Positions 34,689 to 43,805 of a stretch of 64,000 nt of DNA are shown here, piece by piece. Position 1 is the first letter of the stretch; the number at the start of each line of letters is the position of its first letter. The DNA lies in assembly GCA_019054805.1 (NCBI GenBank), contig JAHQIY010000042.1:62001-126000 (forward strand), read 5' to 3'. A program made the translations under genes and the position numbers. This stretch comes from Brachionus manjavacas (lineage: Eukaryota; Rotifera; Eurotatoria; Ploima; Brachionidae). The notes beneath the pieces were generated by a model. The model ran no database searches. It saw only the letters and a program-made list of their open reading frames with translations, and had not been told where the DNA came from.

Positions 34689-35732
34689 ATGGAGCTAGAC
34701 ATTTTTAATCCTTCTCGGCAATTACGCCGAGCAGTTTTATTTTGGCTTAGTACGCTACTAGCATTCATCTCGGTTTCTGTTACCGCATACCACCTTGTGG
34801 CCCAACATTACAGTCCACATCACTATATAGAAACGGCATTTGGACTGTTTTCGCTTTATATTGCTTATCACACTTACCAAGAAAGCATCTCAAAAGCTGT
34901 CATTGTTGCTTATGTTTTCAGCTTAACGGGTGTCACAAGCTTAGCCACCTACGAATATCCGATAGAGTTTGGCGTCTTTATCTGGGCTTGCCTATTTCCG
35001 ATGATGTTTTATTTGATCCTAGGTCGTCGTGCTGGAGTACTGGCTACAAGCATCGGCTTTATCACTCAAATTGGGATTATTTCTTACAAGCTGTGGACAG
35101 ATGGCATAGATGGAAACTCTCAGCTAGCGATCAATTTTTCACTCGCGTTTATTACCATTTGGCTAACCTCCCATGTACTTGAGGTAAAAAGACGAGTCTC
35201 TGAAGCTTCGCTCGGACAACTTGCCTCCCGCGATGCGTTAACAGGTGTCTATAACCGACACGCTCTGACTCATAACTTTGAGCGTTACCGCAATGAGAGC
35301 ATAAAGCTGCCCCTTTCCCTTTTGATCTTAGATTTAGATTTCTTTAAAGCGGTTAATGATAAGCACGGCCACGATGTTGGCGATAAAGTATTGGTGCAAA
35401 CTGCTGCTCTGATTGATGGGCTAAGTGATGAACACCTTGTCTATCGAATTGGTGGTGAAGAGTTTTGCATCGCTCTACACAACACCAATGTACATAAAGC
35501 AAAAGAGAAAGCAGAACAAATTCGCAATGCGATCGAAAGCTACGCATTCAACGATAGCAGCACCCCAATTTCTCTAACGGCAAGCATTGGTGTTTATCAA
35601 TGCGACCATTACGCCAATTTAGAATGTGTACTAAAAGAAGCAGATAAAGAACTTTATCGCGCTAAACAAAACGGCCGCAACCAAGTTATGGTATGCAGCC
35701 GCCCTTCTAACCCCGAATTAAGTTTTACTTAA
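34689..35732 (+). CDS. Membrane diguanylate cyclase (GGDEF)
   Basis: 347 residues from the ATG at 34689 (AAAGG eight bases upstream). Five to six transmembrane helices (about 15-185) act as the sensor, then a GGDEF domain: SRDALTGVYNRHA, LLILDLDFFKAVNDKHGHDVGD and YRIGGEEFCIAL, the active-site variant GGEEF being functional in known enzymes. No RxxD inhibitory site five residues before the GGEEF, so product inhibition is not expected there. It makes cyclic di-GMP from GTP. Confidence 0.93.
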   Translation: MELDIFNPSRQLRRAVLFWLSTLLAFISVSVTAYHLVAQHYSPHHYIETAFGLFSLYIAYHTYQESISKAVIVAYVFSLTGVTSLATYEYPIEFGVFIWACLFPMMFYLILGRRAGVLATSIGFITQIGIISYKLWTDGIDGNSQLAINFSLAFITIWLTSHVLEVKRRVSEASLGQLASRDALTGVYNRHALTHNFERYRNESIKLPLSLLILDLDFFKAVNDKHGHDVGDKVLVQTAALIDGLSDEHLVYRIGGEEFCIALHNTNVHKAKEKAEQIRNAIESYAFNDSSTPISLTASIGVYQCDHYANLECVLKEADKELYRAKQNGRNQVMVCSRPSNPELSFT

Positions 35733-35733
35733 T

Positions 35734-36399
35734 TTAGTTCTCGTTATCTTCCTCTTCGAACACTACATTGTAGTTTTCTGTATACGTACATTGTGGCTGA
35801 CGGCTACAAGTAAAGAAACGTCGGCCTTTATGTTCACCCTGACTCGCCGTCTTGATCGTCATAGGGCTACCGCAACGCTTACAAAAACGAATCTCTTTGT
35901 CAGGTTCAATCAAATCGATATGTGCAGCAAGGAGGCGACGCAATCGACCGACTTGATAGCTGTGTTTGATGTTAGCGCCAATCAGAGGAATGCCAGCAGA
36001 CTTACTCACATGAATCAGTAACTTTTGTCGATCGACTTTGCCTTTATTGAGCTCCTTTCCATCATCAAGCTCAATCGCGACACGAACTTCCAGTGTACGA
36101 GGGTCACATACCACATAATCATAGTAGCTTTTAGAAATGCGATTGTTGGCGATAAACCACTGCTTTTTATCAGTAGCGAGTGGCGTGATCACGTTAGACA
36201 GGTTCACTTTGCTCATCACTACGCCATGCTGACCTACTGCTGTAATCAGTGCATTGTAGAAAGCGGACTCTTGCGCATTAAGCAACGGCCCTTTCTTCTT
36301 GTAGGTACTATCTTTCAACTCATCTTGCTTGAGATAGCGTTTTTGAATCACAACAAAGAAAATGACCAGTATGGCGACGACGATAAAAACACTTTCCAT
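35734..36399 (-). CDS. DUF2726 protein with topoisomerase-type zinc finger
   Basis: 221 residues from the ATG at 36399; the 53 in-frame codons before it overlap the neighbouring gene and look non-coding. An N-terminal membrane anchor (SVFIVVAILVIFFVV), DUF2726 domain about 30-160 (a restriction-endonuclease-like fold: YYDYVVCDPRTLEVRVAIELDDG with Asp..ELDDG acidic residues), and a C-terminal Cys4 zinc ribbon CKRCGSPMTIK..FFTCSRQPQC like that of topoisomerase IA. Likely a membrane-tethered DNA- or RNA-interacting protein. Confidence 0.85.
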   Translation of the reverse strand: MESVFIVVAILVIFFVVIQKRYLKQDELKDSTYKKKGPLLNAQESAFYNALITAVGQHGVVMSKVNLSNVITPLATDKKQWFIANNRISKSYYDYVVCDPRTLEVRVAIELDDGKELNKGKVDRQKLLIHVSKSAGIPLIGANIKHSYQVGRLRRLLAAHIDLIEPDKEIRFCKRCGSPMTIKTASQGEHKGRRFFTCSRQPQCTYTENYNVVFEEEDNEN

Positions 36400-36470
36400 T
36401 GACGTTTGACTAACCTTAATGAGTTTAATTGTTTGATTATTAGATATTATACGCAGAGGGCAATAAGACG

Positions 36471-37277
36471 TTAACGTTTTTGAGATGTCTGATTCGGTAA
36501 CTCCAATTTGATGACGACTCTTTGGTCTGGTTTTATCTGCTGGAAGCTCTCCCCCCAATGTTTTCTAACCAGTTGATCGATTAAGCCCGATGCTTTGGCT
36601 TTGTCTAACGCATTTTGAATCACTGGCTGGTATTTTGCCATGCTAGGGGACAGATAGAATTTAAAATCTCGGTCGTAAACAAGCAGAAGCCTTTGCTCAA
36701 TGGCTAAGTGATTGTTTTGCGCCGCTTCAACGCCAATTTCGTTCATTCCTCGTGGGAAATAGTTAACTTGACCATCGGCTGTAAGCTTATGATACAGCGC
36801 CCGCCACTCACCATCTTCTTCATGGACCTTTAATCCATTAGCTCTCCATACATCAACATCAAACCAGTTGACCCCTAAACCGGCAACGAGATTCGCCTGT
36901 TTAAGATCTTGAAGTGTTTCAATATTGGTGAGTTTTGATTGCAGCTTTGGAGGTATCAGCATGACTCGCTTTCCAATTAGCCCATTGGTCAAAGGCACAT
37001 CTATCGCGAGATACTTACTGTCTCTTTCAGGTGTTGCGAGTAACCATGTCAAACTTAGCTGCCCGCTTTCGACCATTCTTATCACGCGCTTTTGCGGTAT
37101 ATGCTCACTAGGCACCATGATTTTGATGTCATAACCATCTCGCGATAGTGCTTCAAACAACAACTCATGATAAAAGTGATGCCCACCATCCACCTGTGAC
37201 GCAAGCGTTAAGGTAATAGATTGCTGGGCAAAAGTTTGGCAAGCAACAAAAAACAGTAATAGAGCACCAAATCTCAT
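36471..37277 (-). CDS. Orphan periplasmic substrate-binding protein (family 3)
   Basis: 268 residues, signal peptide about 1-17 (cleavage TFA-Q). The fold of amino-acid-type PBPs is indicated by LVAGLGVNWFDVDVW and the C-terminal AKASGLIDQLVRKHWG. No permease or ATPase gene is adjacent. It is ten bases downstream of a second such protein; the pair is probably one transcript. It may feed a sensor rather than a transporter. Confidence 0.8.
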   Translation of the reverse strand: MRFGALLLFFVACQTFAQQSITLTLASQVDGGHHFYHELLFEALSRDGYDIKIMVPSEHIPQKRVIRMVESGQLSLTWLLATPERDSKYLAIDVPLTNGLIGKRVMLIPPKLQSKLTNIETLQDLKQANLVAGLGVNWFDVDVWRANGLKVHEEDGEWRALYHKLTADGQVNYFPRGMNEIGVEAAQNNHLAIEQRLLLVYDRDFKFYLSPSMAKYQPVIQNALDKAKASGLIDQLVRKHWGESFQQIKPDQRVVIKLELPNQTSQKR

Positions 37278-37286
37278 CCAATTTCC

Positions 37287-38048
37287 TTATTTGTACTTAC
37301 CAAGTATTTGTTGATAAACACTCACTTCACCCTCACTCGTTGCGTGTTTGATGGCATCAATACCCTGCTGAAGTTGCTGAACCAATCTACTGTCTGTTTC
37401 CAAGTTAAACGCAAAGTAAAGTTCCCCTTCACTCAGCACATAAACCGCTTCAAACTCTTGCGTATCATAACCGCCTCGTTTCAACCACCATTTGGCAACA
37501 TTCTCTTCGTATGCCCATAAGTCTATACGATCTTTAACAAACTGGTTGGCGAGTGTTTCAGGTACTGAACTTTCGACCATAGAGTCTCTTGGAACCCCTA
37601 GCTCTAACAGGAGTTGCTCTCCGACATCATCCCGAATCACACCTATACGGTACTGGGCAAGAGCCATCGGCTGACTAACGCGAATGTTTTTGCTTTTCTT
37701 GGCCAACACAACAATGCGGGTTTCGATGATCGGCCCTGCCCATTGAAATATATGCTCTCTTAGTTGGGTACGAGTCGTTGAGAAAAGCACTGTATCGGGT
37801 TTAATCAAGGCACTGCGATAGGCACGCGGCCAAGGCTGAACTTGTATCGATTCTAGAGAGACTTGGCTACTGGCTTGTTCACTGGCCGACCTAAGCACAT
37901 CAATAGCGATGCCTTCAACGCCTGTGCCCTGGTCGTAGTTATAAGGGGGGTATTGCTCTGTAAGATAACTCAGTTCATTTAGCTCTGTACTATGCGTCAC
38001 TTGACCAAGCGAGCTAAAGATGAAAAGTAATAATGTTAAGAGTCGCAT
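37287..38048 (-). CDS. Orphan periplasmic substrate-binding protein, transporter-less
   Basis: 253 residues from the ATG at 38048 (AGAGGT seven bases upstream); a start six codons earlier has no RBS. Signal peptide about 1-20. PBPb-type pattern: LTEQYPPYNYDQGTGVEGIAIDVL, SLIKPDTVLFSTTRT and IGVIRDDVGEQLLLELG. The RBS is contained in a perfect 8-bp arm of a leader hairpin (38054-38099). It is 70 bases downstream of the CitB-like regulator, so co-transcription with the two-component genes is likely. Confidence 0.82.
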   Translation of the reverse strand: MRLLTLLLFIFSSLGQVTHSTELNELSYLTEQYPPYNYDQGTGVEGIAIDVLRSASEQASSQVSLESIQVQPWPRAYRSALIKPDTVLFSTTRTQLREHIFQWAGPIIETRIVVLAKKSKNIRVSQPMALAQYRIGVIRDDVGEQLLLELGVPRDSMVESSVPETLANQFVKDRIDLWAYEENVAKWWLKRGGYDTQEFEAVYVLSEGELYFAFNLETDSRLVQQLQQGIDAIKHATSEGEVSVYQQILGKYK

Positions 38049-38053
38049 GGGAC

Positions 38054-38099
38054 GACCTCTAGTCAATTCGTTTATAGCCTATAAACAAATATAGAGGTC
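38054..38099 (-). promoter_or_regulatory. Nested hairpin burying the RBS of the binding-protein gene
   Basis: In the mRNA, GACCUCUA (38099-38092) pairs perfectly with UAGAGGUC (38061-38054), which contains the Shine-Dalgarno AGAGGU. Inside is a second perfect pairing GUUUAUAG / CUAUAAAC (38086-38079 with 38077-38070). The structure ends five bases before the AUG. It could be a translational switch (thermometer- or ligand-dependent) or, as DNA, an operator. Confidence 0.65.
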
Positions 38100-38118
38100 A
38101 ATCACAATTACATCTAGG

Positions 38119-38817
38119 TTAGTTGATAGTTTGGTTATTAGACTTTCGATAGGTTCTTTCAGGGCGCCCTACCGTTCCATAGTTTAAGTCCGCTTCTAGC
38201 TCGCCCGTGCTGATTAGGTATTCTAAGTAACGACGGGCCGTCGTGCGGCTAGCACCAATCTGTTCTCCTGCTTCATCTGCGGTCAGGTTTTGGTTATCGA
38301 CAAACAAAGCTTTGATCTTTTCCAATGTCACACCATCTATACCTTTAGGTAGTCGATTCTTAGGTGAATCATTGCTATTTGTTGCTTGAAGCATTTTATC
38401 AACAATACTCTGATCAAGATCGTTAGCATGGTTTAACTGATGCTTTTGTAGTACATACTTTTTCAATGCCGCTTCTAATCTCGGAAAGACGACTGGCTTG
38501 AGTAAGTAGTCAACGACGCCGCCGCGCATCGCTTGTTGTAAGGTATCAACATCTCGCGCTGCAGTGATCAAAATGACATCACAACTGAGATTCTTAGTTC
38601 TTAACTCTTGGAGTATTTCTAGACCCGTTCCGTCAGGCAGATAAACATCCAATAACAGCAGATCAGGCTGAAGAATATCGAGTTGCAAGTTAGCCTCAAG
38701 CTTCGTTGTCGCAATACCTATTACTTCATAGCCACCGATTTGTTCAAGGTAGCGTTGATGCAATTGGGCGATAGCGAGATCATCTTCAATGATCATCACT
38801 CGAGTTACTGTCGTCAT
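38119..38817 (-). CDS. CitB/DcuR-type response regulator
   Basis: 232 residues: receiver with Asp57 (LLLLDVYLPDGTG), then a CitB-type helix-turn-helix (LTADEAGEQIGASRTTARRYLEYL). Its ATG overlaps the kinase stop as ATGA, so the pair is coupled. Members regulate C4-dicarboxylate or citrate transport genes; here the next genes downstream are two periplasmic binding proteins. Confidence 0.93.
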   Translation of the reverse strand: MTTVTRVMIIEDDLAIAQLHQRYLEQIGGYEVIGIATTKLEANLQLDILQPDLLLLDVYLPDGTGLEILQELRTKNLSCDVILITAARDVDTLQQAMRGGVVDYLLKPVVFPRLEAALKKYVLQKHQLNHANDLDQSIVDKMLQATNSNDSPKNRLPKGIDGVTLEKIKALFVDNQNLTADEAGEQIGASRTTARRYLEYLISTGELEADLNYGTVGRPERTYRKSNNQTIN

Positions 38818-40433
38818 ATCTGCTCATCCTTAGGTAGATATACTGTCATCCTTGCTCCACAATCTTTGTTATTCATCATCTCAAGCTCGCCGTGATAACG
38901 AGTGGCAAGTTGATTGGTTAAAAATAGCCCGACACCACGAGTTGACGAGTCTTTACTCGATACGCCCCGCTCAACTAAAGAGTCTACACTGACGTTGTCC
39001 GGTAAGCCGCAACCTTGATCAACAACTTCCAATATTACTTCGTTGCCATAATCACTGATTGAAACTTCAACCAACCTCCGATCCGCAGGAAACAGAGGAT
39101 CTCGTGTGATTGCATCGCGTGTTGCATCAAAAGCGTTATCAATCAAGTTACCCAGAATCGTAACGAGATCTTCAGGGTTAATACGTTGCGGTAGAGGTTG
39201 AAGACGCGATCCCTCTTCAACCACAAGTTGTAAGCCAAGCTCACGAGCGCGTTCCGTTTTGCCCAATAGCATGCCTGCAATCAGCGGTTCTTTGATTGTT
39301 TCGCGGAGGAATTCAATCAAAGCTTGGTAGTGCGCGGTTTCTTGACCAATTAAGTACTGCACCGCTTCCAGTTCCCCCATTTGCACCATACCACTGATGG
39401 TATTGAGTTTATTGCGATGTTCATGGGTCTGCGAACGCAGCATTTCGGCATATTCTTTGGTTTTCGCTAGCTGTTCAGTCAGCTCGGTTAAATCATCGCG
39501 AAGGCGGAAACTTGAAACAGCGCCCACGACTTTGCCATCGACAATAATTGGGCTTCGGTTGGCAATTAATCGCTGCTTATTTAAATAGAGGTTGATATCG
39601 TGATCAGTACGGGCAGTCTGTATCACAGTGTGTAAGTCACTCTCAGGCAAAATCTCACTCAATGGACGGTTGATACTTTGCTCTTTGTTTAAGTTAAGTA
39701 TTTGGCACGCACTTCGGTTGATTGAACGCAACTTTCCTTGGTCATCAATAGTAATGATGCCTTCTTTAAGGGTCTCAAGCGTAACATCAAGCTCAACGTA
39801 CAATCGACCTATCTCTTCTGGTTCAAAACCTAGAATCGCTTTTTGAAAACGACGTGATGCGTAGCTAGATACAATGGCGTTAGCGCCAACAACAATAAAA
39901 GCCATCAAAACAAGGAAAATAATGAAGGGCTCAATGCGATCTTGCAGGCGATCAATCAGATAACCGACTGAAACCACACCAATAATTTCGCCCTGCTCAT
40001 TGAAAACTGCCGTTTTACCGCGTACTGAGTAACCTAACGAGCCTTCAGCAACGGATATATAGGCTTCTCCCCCCACTAGCGCACGATCATTATCCCCACC
40101 TTTCATTGGCTTACCAATACGTTCATCTAAGGGGTGGACAAGGCGAATACCGTCCTTGTCACCGATAACGATAAAGGCTGCGCCAATTAAATTGGTTAGA
40201 CTTCGATAGCGCTGCTGACTCTCTTGATCAACACCATTCTCAATAGCACTAATGACATAGGGAGATTTGGCAAGAAATGAAGCGACACCGAGAGCCTGAT
40301 GCCCCATTTCGTCTTCCTGAGCTTGCTTAATATAGATAAATCCTGCCGCAACAAGAATCAACAGCTCAATCAGACCTGATAGTGTCATGATAATCAGCAT
40401 TCTCTTGCGAAAGCTGATACTACTCCATTTCAT
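38814..40433 (-). CDS. CitA/DcuS-type sensor histidine kinase
   Basis: 539 residues from the ATG at 40433 (AAAGGAGA four bases upstream). TM1 about 11-33, a single-Cache (PDC) periplasmic domain about 40-165 (VIGDKDGIRLVHPLDERIGKP, GYSVRGKTAVFNEQGEIIGVVSVGYL), TM2 about 170-192, a cytoplasmic PAS domain about 215-310, and the CitA-type phosphorylation box HEHRNKLNTISG (His337), then a HATPase. Such kinases sense citrate, malate or similar acids outside the cell. The coupling to binding-protein genes rather than a transporter is unusual. Confidence 0.93.
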   Translation of the reverse strand: MKWSSISFRKRMLIIMTLSGLIELLILVAAGFIYIKQAQEDEMGHQALGVASFLAKSPYVISAIENGVDQESQQRYRSLTNLIGAAFIVIGDKDGIRLVHPLDERIGKPMKGGDNDRALVGGEAYISVAEGSLGYSVRGKTAVFNEQGEIIGVVSVGYLIDRLQDRIEPFIIFLVLMAFIVVGANAIVSSYASRRFQKAILGFEPEEIGRLYVELDVTLETLKEGIITIDDQGKLRSINRSACQILNLNKEQSINRPLSEILPESDLHTVIQTARTDHDINLYLNKQRLIANRSPIIVDGKVVGAVSSFRLRDDLTELTEQLAKTKEYAEMLRSQTHEHRNKLNTISGMVQMGELEAVQYLIGQETAHYQALIEFLRETIKEPLIAGMLLGKTERARELGLQLVVEEGSRLQPLPQRINPEDLVTILGNLIDNAFDATRDAITRDPLFPADRRLVEVSISDYGNEVILEVVDQGCGLPDNVSVDSLVERGVSSKDSSTRGVGLFLTNQLATRYHGELEMMNNKDCGARMTVYLPKDEQI

Positions 40434-40784
40434 ACGTTCTCCTTTGTACACTTGCAGAATAACATTCGTCTAACATGACAACGATTGCTTGTTGAGTAAT
40501 TTGTGAAGCTTACAAAGGTAATTTATTCCTATCGGTTATTACGCAACCACTGCTTATTCTTCAATCGATTGCTTTTAGATCTGATTAGGAATTTCATATA
40601 TAAAACCAGTAGAATAAGTGATTTAGATCACATCGATTTTAGATTATTTTTTATACTAACCAATCACAAATTTCGTATAATTATTGAGCACACTGAAATG
40701 TGTAGGAACGTTTAAATCGGCTGTCAGAATCCAGATAATTATTAAACTAACCAAATGATGGCCTACTTGTCAGAGGGAAAGACG
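40434..40784. other. Divergent promoter region with CRP-like site
   Basis: 351 AT-rich bases between the kinase and a small + strand gene. It contains the CRP-like site at 40616-40632. No other structure stands out. Confidence 0.5.
40616..40632. promoter_or_regulatory. CRP-like site
   Basis: AAGTGATTTAGATCACATC has the GTGA-N6-TCAC core of CRP sites. It is 185 bases upstream of the kinase start and 153 bases from the small gene at 40785, so either may be the target. Confidence 0.55.
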
Positions 40785-41009
40785 ATGAAACGGGACGTTT
40801 TTGGTATTTGTTTGTCCAAAGGTATGCTGTCAAATAACCTATCGAGCACTTTTACGCATGTAAGGGCTTACCAAAGGTCTGAAGAAAGCGAGGATGTAAC
40901 GGTATTACATGCATTCCCGCAAATGTCTGGTCAAGAGTTACTGACCAACATGAAAGAGACAAAAAGACTTTTGTGGCGTGCTGAATTTATATGCTCGGGC
41001 AACAAATAG
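40785..41009 (+). CDS. Small hypothetical protein with strong RBS and terminator
   Basis: 74 residues from the ATG at 40785 (GAGGG seven bases upstream; an ATG at 40755 lacks one). It includes VLHAFPQMSGQELLTNMKET, mixed alpha/beta, no signal. It is an isolated unit with its own terminator. I do not recognise a family. Confidence 0.6.
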   Translation: MKRDVFGICLSKGMLSNNLSSTFTHVRAYQRSEESEDVTVLHAFPQMSGQELLTNMKETKRLLWRAEFICSGNK

Positions 41010-41027
41010 TTCTGCTTTAAATAAACG

Positions 41028-41060
41028 AAGAGGGAAGCCAATTGGCTTCCCTCTTTTTTG
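41028..41060. terminator. Bidirectional terminator, strongest on + strand
   Basis: AAGAGGGAAGCC, loop AATT, GGCTTCCCTCTT followed by TTTTG: a 12-bp stem. It ends the + strand gene at 40785 and meets the TonB-TPR operon coming from the other side. Confidence 0.92.
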
Positions 41061-41063
41061 TTA

Positions 41064-42233
41064 TCAACTTGCCGTTTGATCTTTGGCTTGCCTCAACTGG
41101 GTTAGGTATTTAATCCAACTCTTTGATTGTGCTGATGGCTCGACATTGTTTGCGCGTTTCGCTTCGATCAAAGCGTTGTCTAGCTGATCCAATTTGTAAA
41201 ACGCACGGGTTTTGGCCAGAGCAACATCCGCTTTCCTACCCTTCACCTTTGCCAACACACTGAGCGCAGGACGGTAGTAACCTTGTTGAACCATAAGTTG
41301 GGCGACATTCCAATGGAATTTAGAATCTAGCTTGGCCGCTAGTTTCCAAACATCCAATGCTTTATCCCATTCCTTGGCCAGTTGCCAATAGGTTGCTTGC
41401 TCAGAAAGCAGCTGCACGTCTGTGTCAGCACCATCTAGCTCACTAATCTCAATGGCTGCGCGCTCTGGCACACCACGTTTGGCATAGAGCTGAGCAAGCA
41501 TTCGGCGATCACTTTGACTGAGTTCGAGCTTGTTTAGTTTCGCCAAAGATAAGGTATCAAGCGCATCACGATCTTTACCTATCCTTAGCTGCAAGCCAAC
41601 AAGCTGTCGCCACCAATTTATCTTCTCAGGCTGTAAGGCAATCAGTAACTCCAACGTCGGAATCGCCTGTTTCCATTTTTTAAGCTGAAGCTGAGCGCCG
41701 AGCTTTAAAGATAACGGCTGTAGCGGGCTCTCTTTGCTGACCTTCAGGTACTCATTTGCAGCTGGGATAACCTTTGACCATTGCTCTAGCTGATAATGAG
41801 ACTGCGCGATACGAAGCCAAATATCATCCGCTTTCTGAGTACTTGGGACGCTCTTTTGCAACACATAATAGTGCTTTAAAGCGCGCTCAAACTGCTGCTC
41901 ATTGAGATAAAGATCAGCGAGCATTCGCTCTGTAATCCAACCTTGCTCATCTTGCAGCAAGCCACTGGTCACCGCTTTTTCTAGATGCTTGATTGCCTGT
42001 TTAGGCTTACCATCTTGCCAATAAAACACACCTAACATACGAGCGACAAAAGCTTGATCGTATTCGCGGGAGGTGTCTATCTCTCTAAGCATGGTAATGG
42101 CTTGCTTTACTTGCTCTTCTTGGGCAAGCTCATGTGCGTTTTGTACTCTGGTCGCGGTATATTGGCTTAGCTCCTGTGCAAACGAAGTACCGGAAGCCAA
42201 TATAAGAGACACTAACAATAATCGTTTAATCAT
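41064..42233 (-). CDS. TPR-repeat protein of the TtpC/TonB locus
   Basis: 389 residues, signal peptide about 1-19 (cleavage SFA-Q), then about ten TPR-like helical pairs (AKQAIKHLEKAV, FERALKHYYVL, WKQAIPTLELL, RPALSVLAKV). Its ATG overlaps the tonB stop as ATGA. It is the last gene of the six-gene energising operon, as in known Vibrio TonB2/TonB3 loci. Periplasmic scaffold role inferred. Confidence 0.88.
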   Translation of the reverse strand: MIKRLLLVSLILASGTSFAQELSQYTATRVQNAHELAQEEQVKQAITMLREIDTSREYDQAFVARMLGVFYWQDGKPKQAIKHLEKAVTSGLLQDEQGWITERMLADLYLNEQQFERALKHYYVLQKSVPSTQKADDIWLRIAQSHYQLEQWSKVIPAANEYLKVSKESPLQPLSLKLGAQLQLKKWKQAIPTLELLIALQPEKINWWRQLVGLQLRIGKDRDALDTLSLAKLNKLELSQSDRRMLAQLYAKRGVPERAAIEISELDGADTDVQLLSEQATYWQLAKEWDKALDVWKLAAKLDSKFHWNVAQLMVQQGYYRPALSVLAKVKGRKADVALAKTRAFYKLDQLDNALIEAKRANNVEPSAQSKSWIKYLTQLRQAKDQTAS

Positions 42234-42847
42234 TTCGCTATCTTAAACTCCAGTCTTACGGTTTGACCAAGCTGAGCAATAGCTCCCCCATCCACCACTT
42301 TTGGTTGATACTTCCATTTCTTCAGTGCTCGAATCGCTTCGCGCTCAAACATGCGCTTAGGATTAGCTTCAACCACTTCGACATCAATCGGTTTACCCGT
42401 TGGGTCGATCGTAAACTTCATGACCACATAACCCTCTGCGCCCCGTTTCAACGCCTTAGTCGGGTAACGAGGTTCAACACGATACAGTGGCATCGCCTGC
42501 TGATTGACACCGAAGTCACCGAAAGTCGGAGCGCTGATAGCCAGCCCATCGATTGCCGTATCTAAGCCTAGCATTGGTTGAGCAACTGGCGACACTTGAG
42601 TCAACTGAGTATTCGCCTGAGACGTTGGCATCTGCTCTGGCACTTCTGGTGCTTGAGGCTGTTCTGGTACAGAACGTTGGCGTCTTTGAACGTCTTGTTC
42701 GTTTTCTACCATCACCATATTGAAACTCAGCGCTTCACTCGGTTCAGGTGCACGGCGGTGGCTAATATCGACCATCCACGCCATTAAACTGAAAATAGCC
42801 ACAACGCATGATAACGCAATTGGTGTGGCAATGAGCAATCGACCCAC
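42230..42847 (-). CDS. tonB: TonB energy transducer
   Basis: 205 residues with a GTG start at 42845-42847, supported by GGAGAA six bases upstream and a one-base overlap with the exbD stop. One N-terminal transmembrane helix, a Pro/Gln-rich spacer (SVPEQPQAPEVPEQMPTSQA), and a C-terminal TonB domain (PLYRVEPRYPTKALKRGAEG, EGYVVMKFTIDPTGKP, ALKKWKYQPKV). The spacer is short, as in the TonB2 class. It passes proton-motive energy to outer-membrane receptors such as 46097-48187. Confidence 0.93.
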   Translation of the reverse strand: MGRLLIATPIALSCVVAIFSLMAWMVDISHRRAPEPSEALSFNMVMVENEQDVQRRQRSVPEQPQAPEVPEQMPTSQANTQLTQVSPVAQPMLGLDTAIDGLAISAPTFGDFGVNQQAMPLYRVEPRYPTKALKRGAEGYVVMKFTIDPTGKPIDVEVVEANPKRMFEREAIRALKKWKYQPKVVDGGAIAQLGQTVRLEFKIAK

Positions 42848-43251
42848 TAGATCTTCTCCGCCGCCAAAGCAATGTTTTTCACTCCAGCCCCTTTTGCTGC
42901 ATCCATCACCTTCACTACCGTACCACTGTAGGCGTGTTCATCCGCTTGGATGACCAAAGAAGCATCAGGTTTATCAAGCATCAGGTGCTCCAAGGTCGCT
43001 TCCACTCGCTCTACATCGACCATGCGTTTATCAATGTAGATATCGTTTGCTGAGGTTATCGCAACAAAAATGCCCGCCTCTTTTTGACTGACCACATTTG
43101 AAGCAGTTGGTCTGTTCACTTCAACACCAGACTCACGAACAAATGAGCTTGTCACGATGAAGAAGATCAACATAATAAATACGATATCAAGCATTGAAGT
43201 CATGTCGACTTGAGCTTCTTCTTGTTTATGATGACGTCGACCGAGTCTCAT
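42847..43251 (-). CDS. exbD: ExbD-type biopolymer transport protein
   Basis: 134 residues from the ATG at 43251 (AAGGAG six bases upstream; ATGA overlap with exbB). Single transmembrane helix about 20-40 with the functional Asp in VDMTSMLDIVFIMLIFFIV and a periplasmic domain ending VKNIALAAEKI. It forms a proton channel with ExbB. Confidence 0.94.
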   Translation of the reverse strand: MRLGRRHHKQEEAQVDMTSMLDIVFIMLIFFIVTSSFVRESGVEVNRPTASNVVSQKEAGIFVAITSANDIYIDKRMVDVERVEATLEHLMLDKPDASLVIQADEHAYSGTVVKVMDAAKGAGVKNIALAAEKI

Positions 43252-43805
43252 CGTTGACTCCTTAATGATTTTTCCAATTTTATTTCTTTCGTTTGGCACA
43301 CTTTGACTAATCGCGCGTGACAAAACATACCGGTCAGTGCAGCGACCATACCTGCCATAGTCGGCAAAGTCGCCAAGGAAATACCCGAGGCCATGAGTTT
43401 CGGATCGCTACTGCCTTGATTCGCCATAACATCAAATACTGAAATCATGCCTGTTACCGTACCCAGTAGACCAAGCATTGGGCAGATCGCCACCAGCACT
43501 TTAATCACATTGAGGTTTTGGTTTAGTAGTGAGTGCGCTTCCGATAACCAACCTTCACGGATTGAACGTGCATACCAAGAATGTTGATCACTACGCTGTT
43601 TCCAAGCGTCTACCCACTGGTTACGCCGTTTAGGAAACTGAAACCAAAGAAAGACAATGCGCTCAATGATTAGCAACCAGCAAACCAACACCACACCGGA
43701 TAGCCACCAAAGCACCTGACCACCTTGTTGCATGAAGTCTTGCAACGAAGTCATCCAGTTACTGGTGGCAATCACCTCAGGAAATAGAGCGAATATCGCT
43801 TCCAT
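43248..43805 (-). CDS. exbB: ExbB/TolQ-type proton channel protein
   Basis: 185 residues; TM1 about 31-53, then the conserved MotA/TolQ/ExbB region with two helices: VLVAICPMLGLLGTVTGMIS and GISLATLPTMAGMVAALTGM. Shares one base with the ttpC stop. Energy source of the TonB machinery. Confidence 0.94.
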   Translation of the reverse strand: MEAIFALFPEVIATSNWMTSLQDFMQQGGQVLWWLSGVVLVCWLLIIERIVFLWFQFPKRRNQWVDAWKQRSDQHSWYARSIREGWLSEAHSLLNQNLNVIKVLVAICPMLGLLGTVTGMISVFDVMANQGSSDPKLMASGISLATLPTMAGMVAALTGMFCHARLVKVCQTKEIKLEKSLRSQR

